Positions 35,755 to 43,879 are shown, numbered from the stretch's first letter. The stretch: DNA of 64,000 bases from Bacteroidaceae bacterium (GCA_017651245.1 JAGCDQ010000056.1:1-64000); one strand, 5' to 3'. Numbers and translations: made by a program. Notes: generated from the letters alone by a model not told the origin.

Positions 35755-36741
35755 CTAGTGATTTTTGCGCCACTCTTTGGTCCGCACCTTGATGTTCTTT
35801 TGCAGACACTCGCTGTAGAGCCAAGGTTCACAGCTATGGATGTCACCCACGTTCAGGAAGCCACGAAACGGAGGATATTCTGAGGCGCTATAGTTAGTGG
35901 CGACGAGGACGTGATACTCTGGTGAAACGGCGATGGTGATAGTGTCGTGCAACGTGGCAGGCGTGGCGTCGGTACACCAGTTCACAGGGTTGATACAGAT
36001 GTCAGAGCCAGCGATGAGAGGCAGCACATACTTCACGTCTTTCACTGTGTTGTAACAAATGGTGACGCCCGTGTCCGTCTCACCCTCAGCAGGGCGAATG
36101 TGACTGCATGCAGCCATGTCAGCATTGGTCACTTTGTAACCCAAGACATAGGCGGCTGCCAGTTGGCTATACGTCTCGTCGTCAATATGCTTCAGTAGTT
36201 CCACCACCGCCAAACCGCCCTGACTGAAACCTACGAGGATAAGCGGGCGCGACTGGTCACGCTGGGCTTGGAAGTGGTCGAAAGCTTTACAGACATCCTC
36301 CATCGGCAGACGGGTACGCTGATAGACGGTGTCCTCGTTATTCGTCATGAACGCCTGGATGGTCGTATGGCGATAGAAAGGTGCATAAAAGCGGTTACCA
36401 GGCGACATATAGGCAGCCACCTTCTTCAGTTCCAAGTCAGCCATGTTGGCGCGATGCTTGGGGTTCCACACGTCGGCATAGTGACAGATTTGTCCGTCCT
36501 CCGTCGTCCAGTCGTCTTCCCACGTCGATACCACATAGAACACATCGGCTCCCGTGCCGTCCGCATCACCATCGGCAGTCACCCACATGGTTGCGTCGTC
36601 GTAATTGGGTGCCTGAGGGATATACTGCGTCCCGATAGTTGTGCCAGATGTATGATCGTCGTTCACCCCACAAGATGCAAACGCTGCTGTGCCACAAATA
36701 ACGAGAAAGGCAACGAACATCCACAAATGCTTTCTATTCAT
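35755..36741 (-). CDS. DUF3089 lipoprotein (alpha/beta hydrolase fold)
   Basis: 328 residues. A lipoprotein-like signal (MNRKHLWMFVAFLVICGTAAFASC) precedes a DUF3089 domain: DVFYVVSTWEDDW, AYMSPGNRFYAPFYRHTTIQAF, the nucleophile elbow LVGFSQGG, and a late YHVLVATNYSASEYPPF segment. The fold is that of serine hydrolases; the substrate is unknown. It is transcribed from its own promoter (36816-36846). Confidence 0.85.
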   Translation of the reverse strand: MNRKHLWMFVAFLVICGTAAFASCGVNDDHTSGTTIGTQYIPQAPNYDDATMWVTADGDADGTGADVFYVVSTWEDDWTTEDGQICHYADVWNPKHRANMADLELKKVAAYMSPGNRFYAPFYRHTTIQAFMTNNEDTVYQRTRLPMEDVCKAFDHFQAQRDQSRPLILVGFSQGGLAVVELLKHIDDETYSQLAAAYVLGYKVTNADMAACSHIRPAEGETDTGVTICYNTVKDVKYVLPLIAGSDICINPVNWCTDATPATLHDTITIAVSPEYHVLVATNYSASEYPPFRGFLNVGDIHSCEPWLYSECLQKNIKVRTKEWRKNH

Positions 36742-36815
36742 ATCTTATTTATTCATTTAGGTTGTCATAGGATTTTATTGATTGGGCAACTTGCTCGTAT
36801 AACGAATAAGTTTTG

Positions 36816-36846
36816 CAAAGTTAAACATTCTCTCCAATAGGAACAA
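36816..36846 (-). promoter_or_regulatory. Promoter of the DUF3089 gene
   Basis: On the minus strand TTG (36846-36844), 20 bases, then TAACTTTG (36823-36816), about 75 bases before the start codon. Confidence 0.7.
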
Positions 36847-37060
36847 GGGAAATAGCAACAAAATGAACCTCCATCTTCATTTCTCAAACTGGTTTGGGAG
36901 AAATCACCTTCAACTTCTCCATTCACCAAAGCCAATTTTCTTCTTTTTTCAATAAGCGGCACTTATTCCTGAATAAGGGCAGGTTATTGCTCAATAAGGA
37001 ACGCTTATTATTCAGCAGAGGCAGGTTATTGGAAATAAGCCTTGTAGAGAAAACACGTTA

Positions 37061-37194
37061 GCGTTTCAGCGTTTCAGTGGTAATTTGAGGGTTTCACTCT
37101 TTCTTATAATATATATAATTATTTAATTATTAATAAGTTATATATATAAGAAGAATTGAAACACTGCTTACCCCCTAGCTGAAACGCTGAAACG
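37061..37194. repeat. Long inverted repeat of GAAACG units
   Basis: Outer arms GCGTTTCAGCGTTTCAG (37061-37077) and CTGAAACGCTGAAACG (37179-37194) are complementary over 16 bases; inside, TTCTTATAATATATATAA (37101-37118) pairs imperfectly with TTATATATATAAGAA (37138-37152). The GAAACG spacing recalls the GGGACG units around the left cassette. Confidence 0.8.
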
Positions 37195-37467
37195 TGAAAC
37201 GCTTTTCCTACAACCATTTATACCTAAAAGTCTGTAAGTCAATGGAATACAATATCATAAAGCCCTCTGTTCCTATGATGCCAAACCTTAGAAAAGGGAC
37301 AGATTGTATCAAAAACAGGCTCTTTTGGGGGTCAAAAACAGGCAAAAACCCTTCATTTTGATGCATTTTATGCCACTTTCTGCACACGAAGGCTTTCCAA
37401 AAAAACAGTATCAAAATCACATTTGGAGGGGTATTTGTAGTCAAATGGCTCCTCTCAACACAAAAAG

Positions 37468-37506
37468 TGTAGGTTCATTACTAATAATTGTCCCTTTGAA
37501 CCTACA
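37468..37506. repeat. Inverted repeat TGTAGGTTCA
   Basis: Perfect 10-base arms TGTAGGTTCA (37468-37477) and TGAACCTACA (37497-37506) around a 19-base loop. Confidence 0.75.
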
Positions 37507-37538
37507 TTCGCACCCTCCCCGAGCCTGCACTTGTTACT

Positions 37539-37565
37539 ACGAGGAAGCTACACTTGTACCCTCGT
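37539..37565. repeat. Short inverted repeat ACGAGG
   Basis: ACGAGG (37539-37544) and CCTCGT (37560-37565) around a 15-base loop; short, listed because it is one of a series of hairpins. Confidence 0.5.
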
Positions 37566-37597
37566 GAGTCCACAAAAACGCCTCTGACCTACTCGCT

Positions 37598-37664
37598 TTA
37601 AAACAACACCGTTGTTTTGTCTTTCCCACATCGATGTTTTGATACAACAACGGCGTTGTTTTAA
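37598..37664. repeat. 23-base inverted repeat around AACAACGGCGTTGTT
   Basis: Arms at 37598-37620 and 37642-37664 match at 20 of 23 positions. Each arm is itself partly palindromic (AAAACAAC...GTTGTTTT). It ends about 40 bases before the symporter promoter. Confidence 0.75.
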
Positions 37665-37702
37665 GTTGCTGACGGCATCGATGAAAAATAAAAAGGGTTT
37701 TA

Positions 37703-37734
37703 TTTTGTATTTCGCTCATTTTTTCGTAACTTCG
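37703..37734 (+). promoter_or_regulatory. Promoter of the AGCS symporter gene
   Basis: TTTTG (37703-37707), exactly 19 bases, then TAACTTCG (37727-37734), one base off consensus. The spacer TATTTCGCTC is the same as in the lysS promoter. Confidence 0.75.
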
Positions 37735-37754
37735 CACTATAAATCATACATGAA

Positions 37755-39122
37755 ATGGAAAAACTGCTTCAAATCACAGAGGACATCAGCGGCATCGTGT
37801 GGGGATGGCCGATGATCATTCTCTTGCTTGGAACACATATATTTCTGACTTTCAGGTTGAAGTTTCCGCAAAGGAAGATTGTGACGGCGATAAAGTTGTC
37901 GCTGAAGAAGGACAAGGGTTCAACGGGTGACGTGAGCCAGTTTGGCGCGTTGGCGACTTCGTTGGCTGCCACGATTGGAACGGGAAACATCATCGGTGTG
38001 GCAACGGCTGTGAGCCTGGGTGGTCCTGGTGCTGTGTTGTGGTGCTGGCTGACGGGTGTGTTCGGCATCGCCACAAAGTATAGCGAGGGATTGCTTGCCA
38101 TCAAGTACAGGGTGAAGACGAAAAACGGAAAGATGCTGGGTGGTCCCATGTATGCGTTGGAGAAAGGATTGGGCATGAAGTGGCTGGGCGTGCTGTTCTG
38201 CGTGTTTGCAGCGGTGGCTTCGTTCGGCATTGGCAACACGGTTCAGGCGAATGCCATCAGCGAGAACCTCTCGTTGGTGATGCAGGACTGGATGGACCCT
38301 GAGCGGACGAAGATGGTGACGGGCTTTGTGCTGGCGGCTTTGGTGGGATTCGTGGTGATTGGTGGTGTGAAGAGCATCGCACGCTGGTGCACGGCTTTGG
38401 TGCCGATGATGGCGGTGCTGTATGTACTGGGATGTATATATATATTATGTGTGAATCATGCCTACCTGATGGATGCCCTTTCGCTCATCTTCCGCGAGGC
38501 TTTCTCACTGAAGGCTGTGGGTGGCGGTACGGCTGGAACCGTCCTGATGGTGGCAGCGAGATATGGTATTGCCCGAGGATTGTTCTCGAACGAGTCGGGT
38601 ATGGGTTCGGCTCCCATCGTGGCAGCGGCTGCTCAGACGAAGAACCCTGTGCGTCAGGCTTTGGTTTCCTCCACAGGCACGTTCTGGGACACGGTCATCA
38701 TCTGTGCCGTCACAGGTTTGGTCATCGTGTCGAGCATCATCGCCTATCCTGAAATCAGTCAGGAAGATGGTGGCATGCTGACGAAGAAGGCGTTTGGCAT
38801 GATTCCTTATGTGGGCACGCCCATTCTGACCTTCGGCATCATCACGTTTGCCTTCTCCACCATCTTAGGTTGGAGCTACTATGGCGAACGCGCAATGGAA
38901 TATCTGGCAGGAAAACACAGTATCGTGTTCTATCGCATCCTGTACATCCTGCTGGTGTTCGCTGGTTCGACCATGAGCCTCGCTTTGGTGTGGAACCTGG
39001 CAGACATCATGAACGCGTTGATGGCACTTCCGAACCTCGTGTCGCTGTTGCTGTTGTCGGGCGTGATTGCGAAAGAGACACAGTATTATCTGTGGGACAA
39101 ACATTTGGATGAGGAGAGTTGA
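37755..39122 (+). CDS. Sodium:alanine/glycine symporter (AGCS family)
   Basis: 455 residues with about 11 membrane helices. Family signatures are visible: the N-terminal VWGWPMIILLLGTHIFLTFRL, then ATSLAATIGTGNIIGVATAV and GGPGAVLWCWLTGVFGIATKYSE, and later GLFSNESGMGSAPIVAAAAQT. It imports alanine or glycine with sodium across the cytoplasmic membrane. It has a good promoter 20 bases upstream of its start. A dispersed repeat separates it from the antiporter gene. Confidence 0.93.
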   Translation: MEKLLQITEDISGIVWGWPMIILLLGTHIFLTFRLKFPQRKIVTAIKLSLKKDKGSTGDVSQFGALATSLAATIGTGNIIGVATAVSLGGPGAVLWCWLTGVFGIATKYSEGLLAIKYRVKTKNGKMLGGPMYALEKGLGMKWLGVLFCVFAAVASFGIGNTVQANAISENLSLVMQDWMDPERTKMVTGFVLAALVGFVVIGGVKSIARWCTALVPMMAVLYVLGCIYILCVNHAYLMDALSLIFREAFSLKAVGGGTAGTVLMVAARYGIARGLFSNESGMGSAPIVAAAAQTKNPVRQALVSSTGTFWDTVIICAVTGLVIVSSIIAYPEISQEDGGMLTKKAFGMIPYVGTPILTFGIITFAFSTILGWSYYGERAMEYLAGKHSIVFYRILYILLVFAGSTMSLALVWNLADIMNALMALPNLVSLLLLSGVIAKETQYYLWDKHLDEES

Positions 39123-39126
39123 GGGT

Positions 39127-39195
39127 TGAGATTTGAGGTTTGAGGTTGGAGATTTCTTGGCAAGCCAAGCGTGCTAAAGATACGATAAGAGATTT
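39127..39195 (-). repeat. Intergenic repeat A, copy 2
   Basis: The reverse complement of 33181-33242 apart from a 7-base insertion (GGAGATT region). The palindrome CTTGGCAAGCCAAG is at 39156-39169. It lies between two plus-strand genes without an obvious T-run, so it does not look like a standard terminator. Confidence 0.85.
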
Positions 39196-39224
39196 AGTGA
39201 ATGTAAGATTAAGGTGATAAAATT

Positions 39225-41150
39225 ATGATACAGGACCTTTGTATTATCATGCTGACGGCGGGCATCACGAGCCTGTTGTTCAAGTTATTCAAACAACCTG
39301 TCGTGTTGGGATACATCGTGGCTGGTATGTTGGTGGGACCTCACGTGTTGGGTGAGGCTTGGGTGAACAATAATGAGAACGTGGAGACGTGGGGCGAAAT
39401 TGGTGTGCTCTTCCTGCTGTTCAGTCTCGGATTGGAATTCTCGTTCAAGAAACTGCTCAAAGTGGGCAGCACGGCACTCATCGGCGCAGGCGTCATTGTC
39501 GTGGGCATGATGATTGCCGGTATGGTGACCGCTCATCTGTTGGGATGGGGAGGCATGAATGCCATCTTCCTGGGCGGTATGCTCTGTATGTCCTCCACCA
39601 CGATTGTCTTCAAGGCGATTGAGGAAGCCGGATTGCGCAGTCATCGCTTTGCTGGTGTGTGCTTTGGCATCCTCATTGTGGAAGACTTGTTTGCTGTGGT
39701 GCTCATGGTGTTGCTCACCTCCATCGCTGTAAAGAACGAGTTTGAGGGCAGGGAACTGTTGTGGCAAGTTGGAAAACTGGTCATGTACATTGCCCTGTGG
39801 TTTGTGTTGGGCATCACGCTGATACCCACTTTCCTCAAGAAGTTCAAGAAGCATCTTAACGACGAAACACTCACCATTTTCTCCATCGGACTCTGTCTCG
39901 GCATGGTGCTGTTGGCTGTGCATGCAGGTTTCAGCAGCGCGCTGGGTGCCTTCATCATGGGTTCTGTGTTGGCAGAAACAATTGATGCCGAACGCATTGA
40001 GCATTTGGTGCAACCGATCAAGAACATCTTTGGTTCCATCTTCTTCGTGTCTGTCGGCATGATGATTGACCCTGCCCTACTCCTGCAATACTGGCTCCCT
40101 ATCACCATCATCACGTTTGTGGTGATTATCGGACAAATCTGCTTCGGCAGTTTCGGAACCCTGCTTTCTGGTCAACCACTCAGAGTGGCATTGCAGACAG
40201 GTTTCTCGCTGGTGCAGATTGGTGAATTTGCCTTCATCATCGCAGGTCTCGGACAGAGCCTGAAGGTGACGGACAACAGCCTCTACCCCATCGTGGTGGC
40301 AGTCAGCGTCATCACCACGTTCCTGACGCCCTACATCATGAAACTTGCCTATCCTACACTCGCTTTCCTCGAAAAGCACATGAGTGAGGAAACCAAGAAA
40401 ATGCTGGAGAGCTACACCGAAAAGCGGCAATCCAACAGGGATCGAAACAAGGCATCGTGGGCTGCCCCCACCATCCGAATCTTCAAGCTGATTTTCATCC
40501 ACATCGCGATGGCACCTGGCATCAACAAATTCCTGCAACTCTTCAACGAGAATCTTTATGCCCGTGAACGGTTGGCAGAATCGAAGCGAGGTCTGGAACG
40601 CGAAGTGGAGAATACGCTGATCAGCCTCGAAATGAATATCGCTGAAGTGGATGTGCCTGTGAACTCTGCCTTTGCAGGAAAAGCACTGAAAGACCTGAAT
40701 ATCCGAAACATCACAGGTGCCAACATTGTGCGTATCATTCGTGGCGGCATCAACATCAACATTCCTGGTGGGAGCCATCGCCTCTATCCTGGCGACCGCA
40801 TCATCTTGGCAGGTTCCGACACCGATGTGGCTGCTTTCCAGAAGATGCTGGAGACTAGTCTCGCCCCCACCAAGGACGTGAGCAACGTGAACACCAACAT
40901 CGTGTTGGACAACTTCACCATTGCCGCTGATTCGCCCCTGTGTGGCAAGAGCATCATCAAGTCAGGCATTCGTGAGAAAGGAAATTGCATCGTCATGGGA
41001 CTCATCAGACCTTCAGAAGACTTCTACACCAATCCCGACCCCAACCTCATCATACAGGAAGAGGACATCATCATTGTGGCGGGTGAACAACAGAAAATGC
41101 AGGATTTCTTTGCCCAAGCAGCAATTTCCAATCCTAAAATTTGGTCATAA
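39225..41150 (+). CDS. CPA2 family cation:proton antiporter with two TrkA-C domains
   Basis: 641 residues. The first 390 residues form a Kef-type Na+/H+ exchanger domain with about 12 helices (VVLGYIVAGMLVGPHVLGEAW, LFLLFSLGLEFSFKKLL, FVSVGMMIDP, GFSLVQIGEFAFIIAGLG). After a charged helix, two RCK C-terminal (TrkA-C) domains follow, at about 480-555 (NSAFAGKALKDLNIRNITGANIV...YPGDRIILAGS) and 562-630 (IAADSPLCGKSIIKSGIREKG...EEDIIIVAG). There is no TrkA-N nucleotide-binding domain. Its last codons overlap the -33 element of the tmRNA promoter. Confidence 0.92.
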   Translation: MIQDLCIIMLTAGITSLLFKLFKQPVVLGYIVAGMLVGPHVLGEAWVNNNENVETWGEIGVLFLLFSLGLEFSFKKLLKVGSTALIGAGVIVVGMMIAGMVTAHLLGWGGMNAIFLGGMLCMSSTTIVFKAIEEAGLRSHRFAGVCFGILIVEDLFAVVLMVLLTSIAVKNEFEGRELLWQVGKLVMYIALWFVLGITLIPTFLKKFKKHLNDETLTIFSIGLCLGMVLLAVHAGFSSALGAFIMGSVLAETIDAERIEHLVQPIKNIFGSIFFVSVGMMIDPALLLQYWLPITIITFVVIIGQICFGSFGTLLSGQPLRVALQTGFSLVQIGEFAFIIAGLGQSLKVTDNSLYPIVVAVSVITTFLTPYIMKLAYPTLAFLEKHMSEETKKMLESYTEKRQSNRDRNKASWAAPTIRIFKLIFIHIAMAPGINKFLQLFNENLYARERLAESKRGLEREVENTLISLEMNIAEVDVPVNSAFAGKALKDLNIRNITGANIVRIIRGGININIPGGSHRLYPGDRIILAGSDTDVAAFQKMLETSLAPTKDVSNVNTNIVLDNFTIAADSPLCGKSIIKSGIREKGNCIVMGLIRPSEDFYTNPDPNLIIQEEDIIIVAGEQQKMQDFFAQAAISNPKIWS

Positions 41151-41171
41151 ACGGAAAAGGTCGTACCTTTG
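41140..41171 (+). promoter_or_regulatory. Promoter of tmRNA
   Basis: TTTG (41140-41143), 20 bases, then TACCTTTG (41164-41171). The -33 element lies inside the end of the antiporter gene. The mature RNA starts about 17 bases past the -7 box. Confidence 0.75.
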
Positions 41172-41187
41172 CCGCCACTTATCACTC

Positions 41188-41586
41188 GGGGATGACTGGA
41201 TTTGACAGCAAGCCGAGGTGGTACGTAAGCATGCAGAGAGTCGATGCCCCTCTCTCAAATCTCAGACATCAAAGAATTAATTGGCGAAACTCGTTACGCT
41301 CTCGCTGCTTGATCGAAGCTTAGTAAATCGAGCCTAATTCCCTCGCTAGGCGTGGGAACGAGACATCGCCCAGAAAGCCATCCGTCCTGAGGCGTTCTGA
41401 TCAGCGGTGCTATAAATTCAGGAATAGTCGACAGTAGCCTCGTGCTGCCGATGAAACTTTAGAGGATAAGGGTACAGTTGGTGGTCTTGGTCTTGCTGTA
41501 TCACGAAAACCAAAGGCAAGAATAAGCATGTAGAAAGCGTATGGCGTCCTTGTTTGGACGAGGGTTCAATCCCCTCCATCTCCACA
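41188..41586 (+). ncRNA. ssrA: tmRNA
   Basis: Transfer-messenger RNA, which with SmpB rescues stalled ribosomes. The 5' end GGGGATGACTGGATTTGACAG and the 3' end (GTTCAATC T-arm, then CCTCCATCTCCACA) pair into the tRNA-like acceptor stem (GGGGATG with CATCTCC). The tag frame at 41283-41312 reads Gly-Glu-Thr-Arg-Tyr-Ala-Leu-Ala-Ala-stop (GETRYALAA), ending in the usual ALAA protease signal. The 3' CCA is not fully encoded. Its 3' terminus is partly duplicated 88 bases downstream (41659-41676). Confidence 0.95.
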
Positions 41587-41588
41587 AA
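41571..41588 (+). repeat. tmRNA 3'-end direct repeat, copy 1
   Basis: CCCCTCCATCTCCACAAA, the end of tmRNA, is identical to 41659-41676. Confidence 0.85.
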
Positions 41589-41591
41589 ATG

Positions 41592-41615
41592 GCACAACTT
41601 CGGTTGTGCTTTTTC
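41592..41615 (+). terminator. Terminator of tmRNA
   Basis: A perfect 7-base-pair stem GCACAAC/GTTGTGC with a TTCG loop, followed by TTTTTC. Confidence 0.88.
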
Positions 41616-41658
41616 ATTTTATGGAGATAGGGGTTTGAACCTTTCATTGTTTTTTTGG

Positions 41659-41676
41659 CCCCTCCATCTCCACAAA
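41659..41676 (+). repeat. tmRNA 3'-end direct repeat, copy 2
   Basis: The same 18 bases as the tmRNA end. Just before it, 41622-41641 (TGGAGATAGGGGTTTGAACC) is a near reverse complement of the tmRNA T-arm and acceptor end, so copy 2 can also form a stem with it. Confidence 0.85.
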
Positions 41677-41691
41677 CAAAAATTAGACAAA

Positions 41692-41721
41692 CAAAAAAAG
41701 GCTCAACTTGAACGGTTGAGT
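41692..41721 (-). terminator. Terminator of tRNA-Cys
   Basis: CTCAAC (41702-41707) pairs with GTTGAG (41715-41720); on the minus strand it is followed by a run of seven T (41699-41693). It has T-rich sequence on both sides, so it may act in both directions. Confidence 0.7.
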
Positions 41722-41729
41722 CTTTTTGT

Positions 41730-41804
41730 TGGAGGTGCGTACCCGATTCGAACGGGTGTACACGGTTTTGCAGACCGTTGACTAAGCCACTCATCCAACG
41801 CACC
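41730..41804 (-). tRNA. trnC: tRNA-Cys (GCA)
   Basis: On the minus strand: acceptor GGTGCGT pairing with ACGCACC, anticodon stem CGGT/ACCG around CTGCAAA (anticodon GCA), T-arm GTTCGAATC, and a U73 discriminator as usual for cysteine tRNA. The terminal CCA is encoded. It has its own promoter (41834-41865) and terminator. Confidence 0.93.
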
Positions 41805-41833
41805 ATGTGGGGGCTTGTTCCCAATTGCGGGTG

Positions 41834-41865
41834 CAAAGGTAGTGGAAATTTTAGACTATACAAAA
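41834..41865 (-). promoter_or_regulatory. Promoter of tRNA-Cys
   Basis: On the minus strand TTTTG (41865-41861), exactly 19 bases, then TACCTTTG (41841-41834): a perfect consensus promoter about 30 bases before the tRNA. Confidence 0.88.
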
Positions 41866-41881
41866 TAAAATGGGGGATTTT

Positions 41882-41913
41882 TTTGCAGAGGTGTGTTTTT
41901 TTGCCTAATTTTG
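41882..41913 (+). promoter_or_regulatory. Promoter of tilS
   Basis: TTTG (41882-41885), 20 bases, then TAATTTTG (41906-41913). The tilS ATG is only 10 bases past the -7 box, so the transcript should have almost no leader. Confidence 0.65.
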
Positions 41914-41922
41914 TCACGGATT

Positions 41923-43218
41923 ATGAAAGAAGTACAGGAGAAAGTCAGGAATTTCATCGGCACGCACCAATTGTTGAGTAAGGGTGCACGCGTGGTGGTC
42001 GGCTTGAGTGGTGGCCCCGATTCTGTATGTCTGGCTCGGATGTTGGACAGCTTGGGCTATGAGGTGGTGGCGATGCATTGCAATTTCCACTTGAGGGGCG
42101 AGGAGAGCATGAGGGATGAGCAGTTTGTGAAGAATCTCTGCCAACAAATGAACTGGAAACTCTATCGGACTGACTTCGACACTGAGTCATACGCTCGTCA
42201 GCAGGGCATCAGCATAGAGATGGCCGCACGTGAATATCGGTACGATTGGTTCCATCTGCTAAAGAAAGAAGTGGGAGCTGAAGCGATTGCCGTGGGACAT
42301 CATCAGGATGACAACGTGGAGACGTTGATACTAAATCTGACGAGGGGAACAGGCATCCGAGGATTGTGTGGCATGCAACCCAAGAATGGGGAGGTCGTTC
42401 GTCCGTTACTATGCCTGACCAGAGAGGAGATTCTTTCTTATTTGCAAAACATCGGACAAGAATATGTGACCGACCACACCAACTTGGAGGACGAGTATGC
42501 TCGAAATAAGGTGCGACTGGATGTGTTGCCTCTCTTGGAATGCATCAATCAGGGAGCCGCCAAAAACATCGCTTCGACAATGGAGAATCTGAACGAAGTG
42601 ATGAAGGTGTATCAGGAAGCGATGAAGGATGCCATCAACCAATGTGTTGAACAAAGGGAGAACGGAGAGATTTTCATCTCCATTGAAACACTCAAGGGAC
42701 TTCCCTCCCCTATTTCGGTGCTGCATGAGGTGCTTTCTCCTTTCGGCTTCAACAAGGTACAAATGAAACAAATGCTGGCTGCTCTTAACGAAAGCGGCAA
42801 AGTGTTTACAGCCGAAGGAAGGAGAGCCTTGATTGACCGACAATCCATCATTGTGGAGGCAGCACAATACCCGATGCCCAATATCAGCATGGAGGAGATT
42901 CCCATTGAAGACCTGACCATCGAGAAAAATCCACGTTATGCCTATCTCGATGCCGACAAGTTGCATGGAGAATTGACCTTGCGTACTCCCCAAGAGGGTG
43001 ACACATTTGCTCCTTTTGGCATGGGTGGCAAACGAAAACTCCTCAGCGATTTCCTGACTGACCAGAAGCTCAATCTCTTTGAAAAAGAAAAGCAACCTCT
43101 TCTCATGGATGGAGAAGAGATTGCATGGGTCGTCGGAAGACGTAGTTCCGAACTGTATCGGGTGGATAGCCAAACAAAACGAGTGGTTATCCTATGCCTA
43201 AAGTCAGGGCAAAAATAA
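41923..43218 (+). CDS. tilS: tRNA(Ile)-lysidine synthase
   Basis: 431 residues from the ATG at 41923 (MKEVQEKVRNFIG). An in-frame start 30 bases earlier would lie upstream of the -7 box and is rejected. The PP-loop SGGPDSVCLARML binds ATP; HCNFHLRGEESMRDE, GHHQDDNVETLILNLTRGTGIRGLCGM and the C-terminal substrate-binding domain (about 350-430, LRTPQEGDTFAPFGMGGKRKLLSDFLTDQKL) are all typical. It makes lysidine at position 34 of tRNA-Ile so that AUA is read correctly. Its end overlaps the convergent PAP2 gene by 32 bases. Confidence 0.95.
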   Translation: MKEVQEKVRNFIGTHQLLSKGARVVVGLSGGPDSVCLARMLDSLGYEVVAMHCNFHLRGEESMRDEQFVKNLCQQMNWKLYRTDFDTESYARQQGISIEMAAREYRYDWFHLLKKEVGAEAIAVGHHQDDNVETLILNLTRGTGIRGLCGMQPKNGEVVRPLLCLTREEILSYLQNIGQEYVTDHTNLEDEYARNKVRLDVLPLLECINQGAAKNIASTMENLNEVMKVYQEAMKDAINQCVEQRENGEIFISIETLKGLPSPISVLHEVLSPFGFNKVQMKQMLAALNESGKVFTAEGRRALIDRQSIIVEAAQYPMPNISMEEIPIEDLTIEKNPRYAYLDADKLHGELTLRTPQEGDTFAPFGMGGKRKLLSDFLTDQKLNLFEKEKQPLLMDGEEIAWVVGRRSSELYRVDSQTKRVVILCLKSGQK

Positions 43219-43879
43219 TGACACAGATATAGTTGAAGAAGATGATGGTCATGAAGGTGTCCATGTCGTTCTTCAGATAGCCCGAAGAAGTGAACTGTTC
43301 AGAAATGAACTTCTTCCTGCCAATGTACGGATGCACGAAACGCTCCATCAGCCAATAGAACAAGAATCCAAGGATGGCACCGATAAAGAAACCCACACAG
43401 ACATCACCCAGATAATGCACACCCAGATAGAGGCGTGTGAAGGTCGTCGTGAGTGACCAAAAGAAAAGGGTAACCGTCACCTTGGGACTCCGGAACAGCC
43501 AAGCAAGGAACATCGCCACACACATAGTGTTGCAGGCATGGCCCGAGAAGAAGCCAAAACGTCCCCCACGATAGTCACGCACCACATCAACCAGATACAT
43601 CAACTGAGGATCTTGCGTGGGACGCCAACGCTCCACCATCGGCTTGACCAATCCTGAACAGATACGGTCTGCCACAAAGATGAGCAACGCAATCGTGACA
43701 TAAACCATCACCGCCTCTTTCCAAGTGTTGTTCTTGAAAATGATGATGAGCAACGTGATAATCACCACTGTCCACGAGAACGTATTGGTGACAGTGTACA
43801 TCACATTGTCCCAGAAAAGGCTGTCGCTGCCGTTGATGGCAAGCGTGAGCTGATGGTCAAGTTCGTTGAGTTCGTTCAT
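43187..43879 (-). CDS. PAP2-family membrane phosphatase
   Basis: 230 residues with about six membrane helices. The three phosphatase motifs are present: KPMVERWRP, FFSGHACN and RLYLGVHYLGDVCVG, with both catalytic histidines. It probably dephosphorylates a lipid phosphate such as undecaprenyl pyrophosphate in the periplasm. The 3' ends of this gene and tilS overlap by 32 bases. It lies 23 bases past batE on the same strand and may be the last gene of the Bat operon. Confidence 0.88.
   Translation of the reverse strand: MNELNELDHQLTLAINGSDSLFWDNVMYTVTNTFSWTVVIITLLIIIFKNNTWKEAVMVYVTIALLIFVADRICSGLVKPMVERWRPTQDPQLMYLVDVVRDYRGGRFGFFSGHACNTMCVAMFLAWLFRSPKVTVTLFFWSLTTTFTRLYLGVHYLGDVCVGFFIGAILGFLFYWLMERFVHPYIGRKKFISEQFTSSGYLKNDMDTFMTIIFFNYICVIIFALTLGIG

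Larger units (their letters stand above)
36847..37702. other. Hairpin-rich non-coding spacer
   Basis: About 850 bases with no convincing gene. From left to right it holds AATAAG/CTTATT units with a direct repeat GCAGGTTATT at 36979 and 37021, a long inverted repeat of GAAACG units (37061-37194), a CAAAAACAGG direct repeat near 37311-37345, and three further inverted repeats (37468-37506, 37539-37565, 37598-37664). Reading frames of 60-90 codons exist but none has a good start or a recognisable product. Confidence 0.6.

Noticed and set aside
37208-37737. Small minus-strand frames in the hairpin-rich spacer
   Set aside because: No ribosome-binding context, no recognisable product, and they run through inverted repeats; more likely part of a repeated non-coding element.
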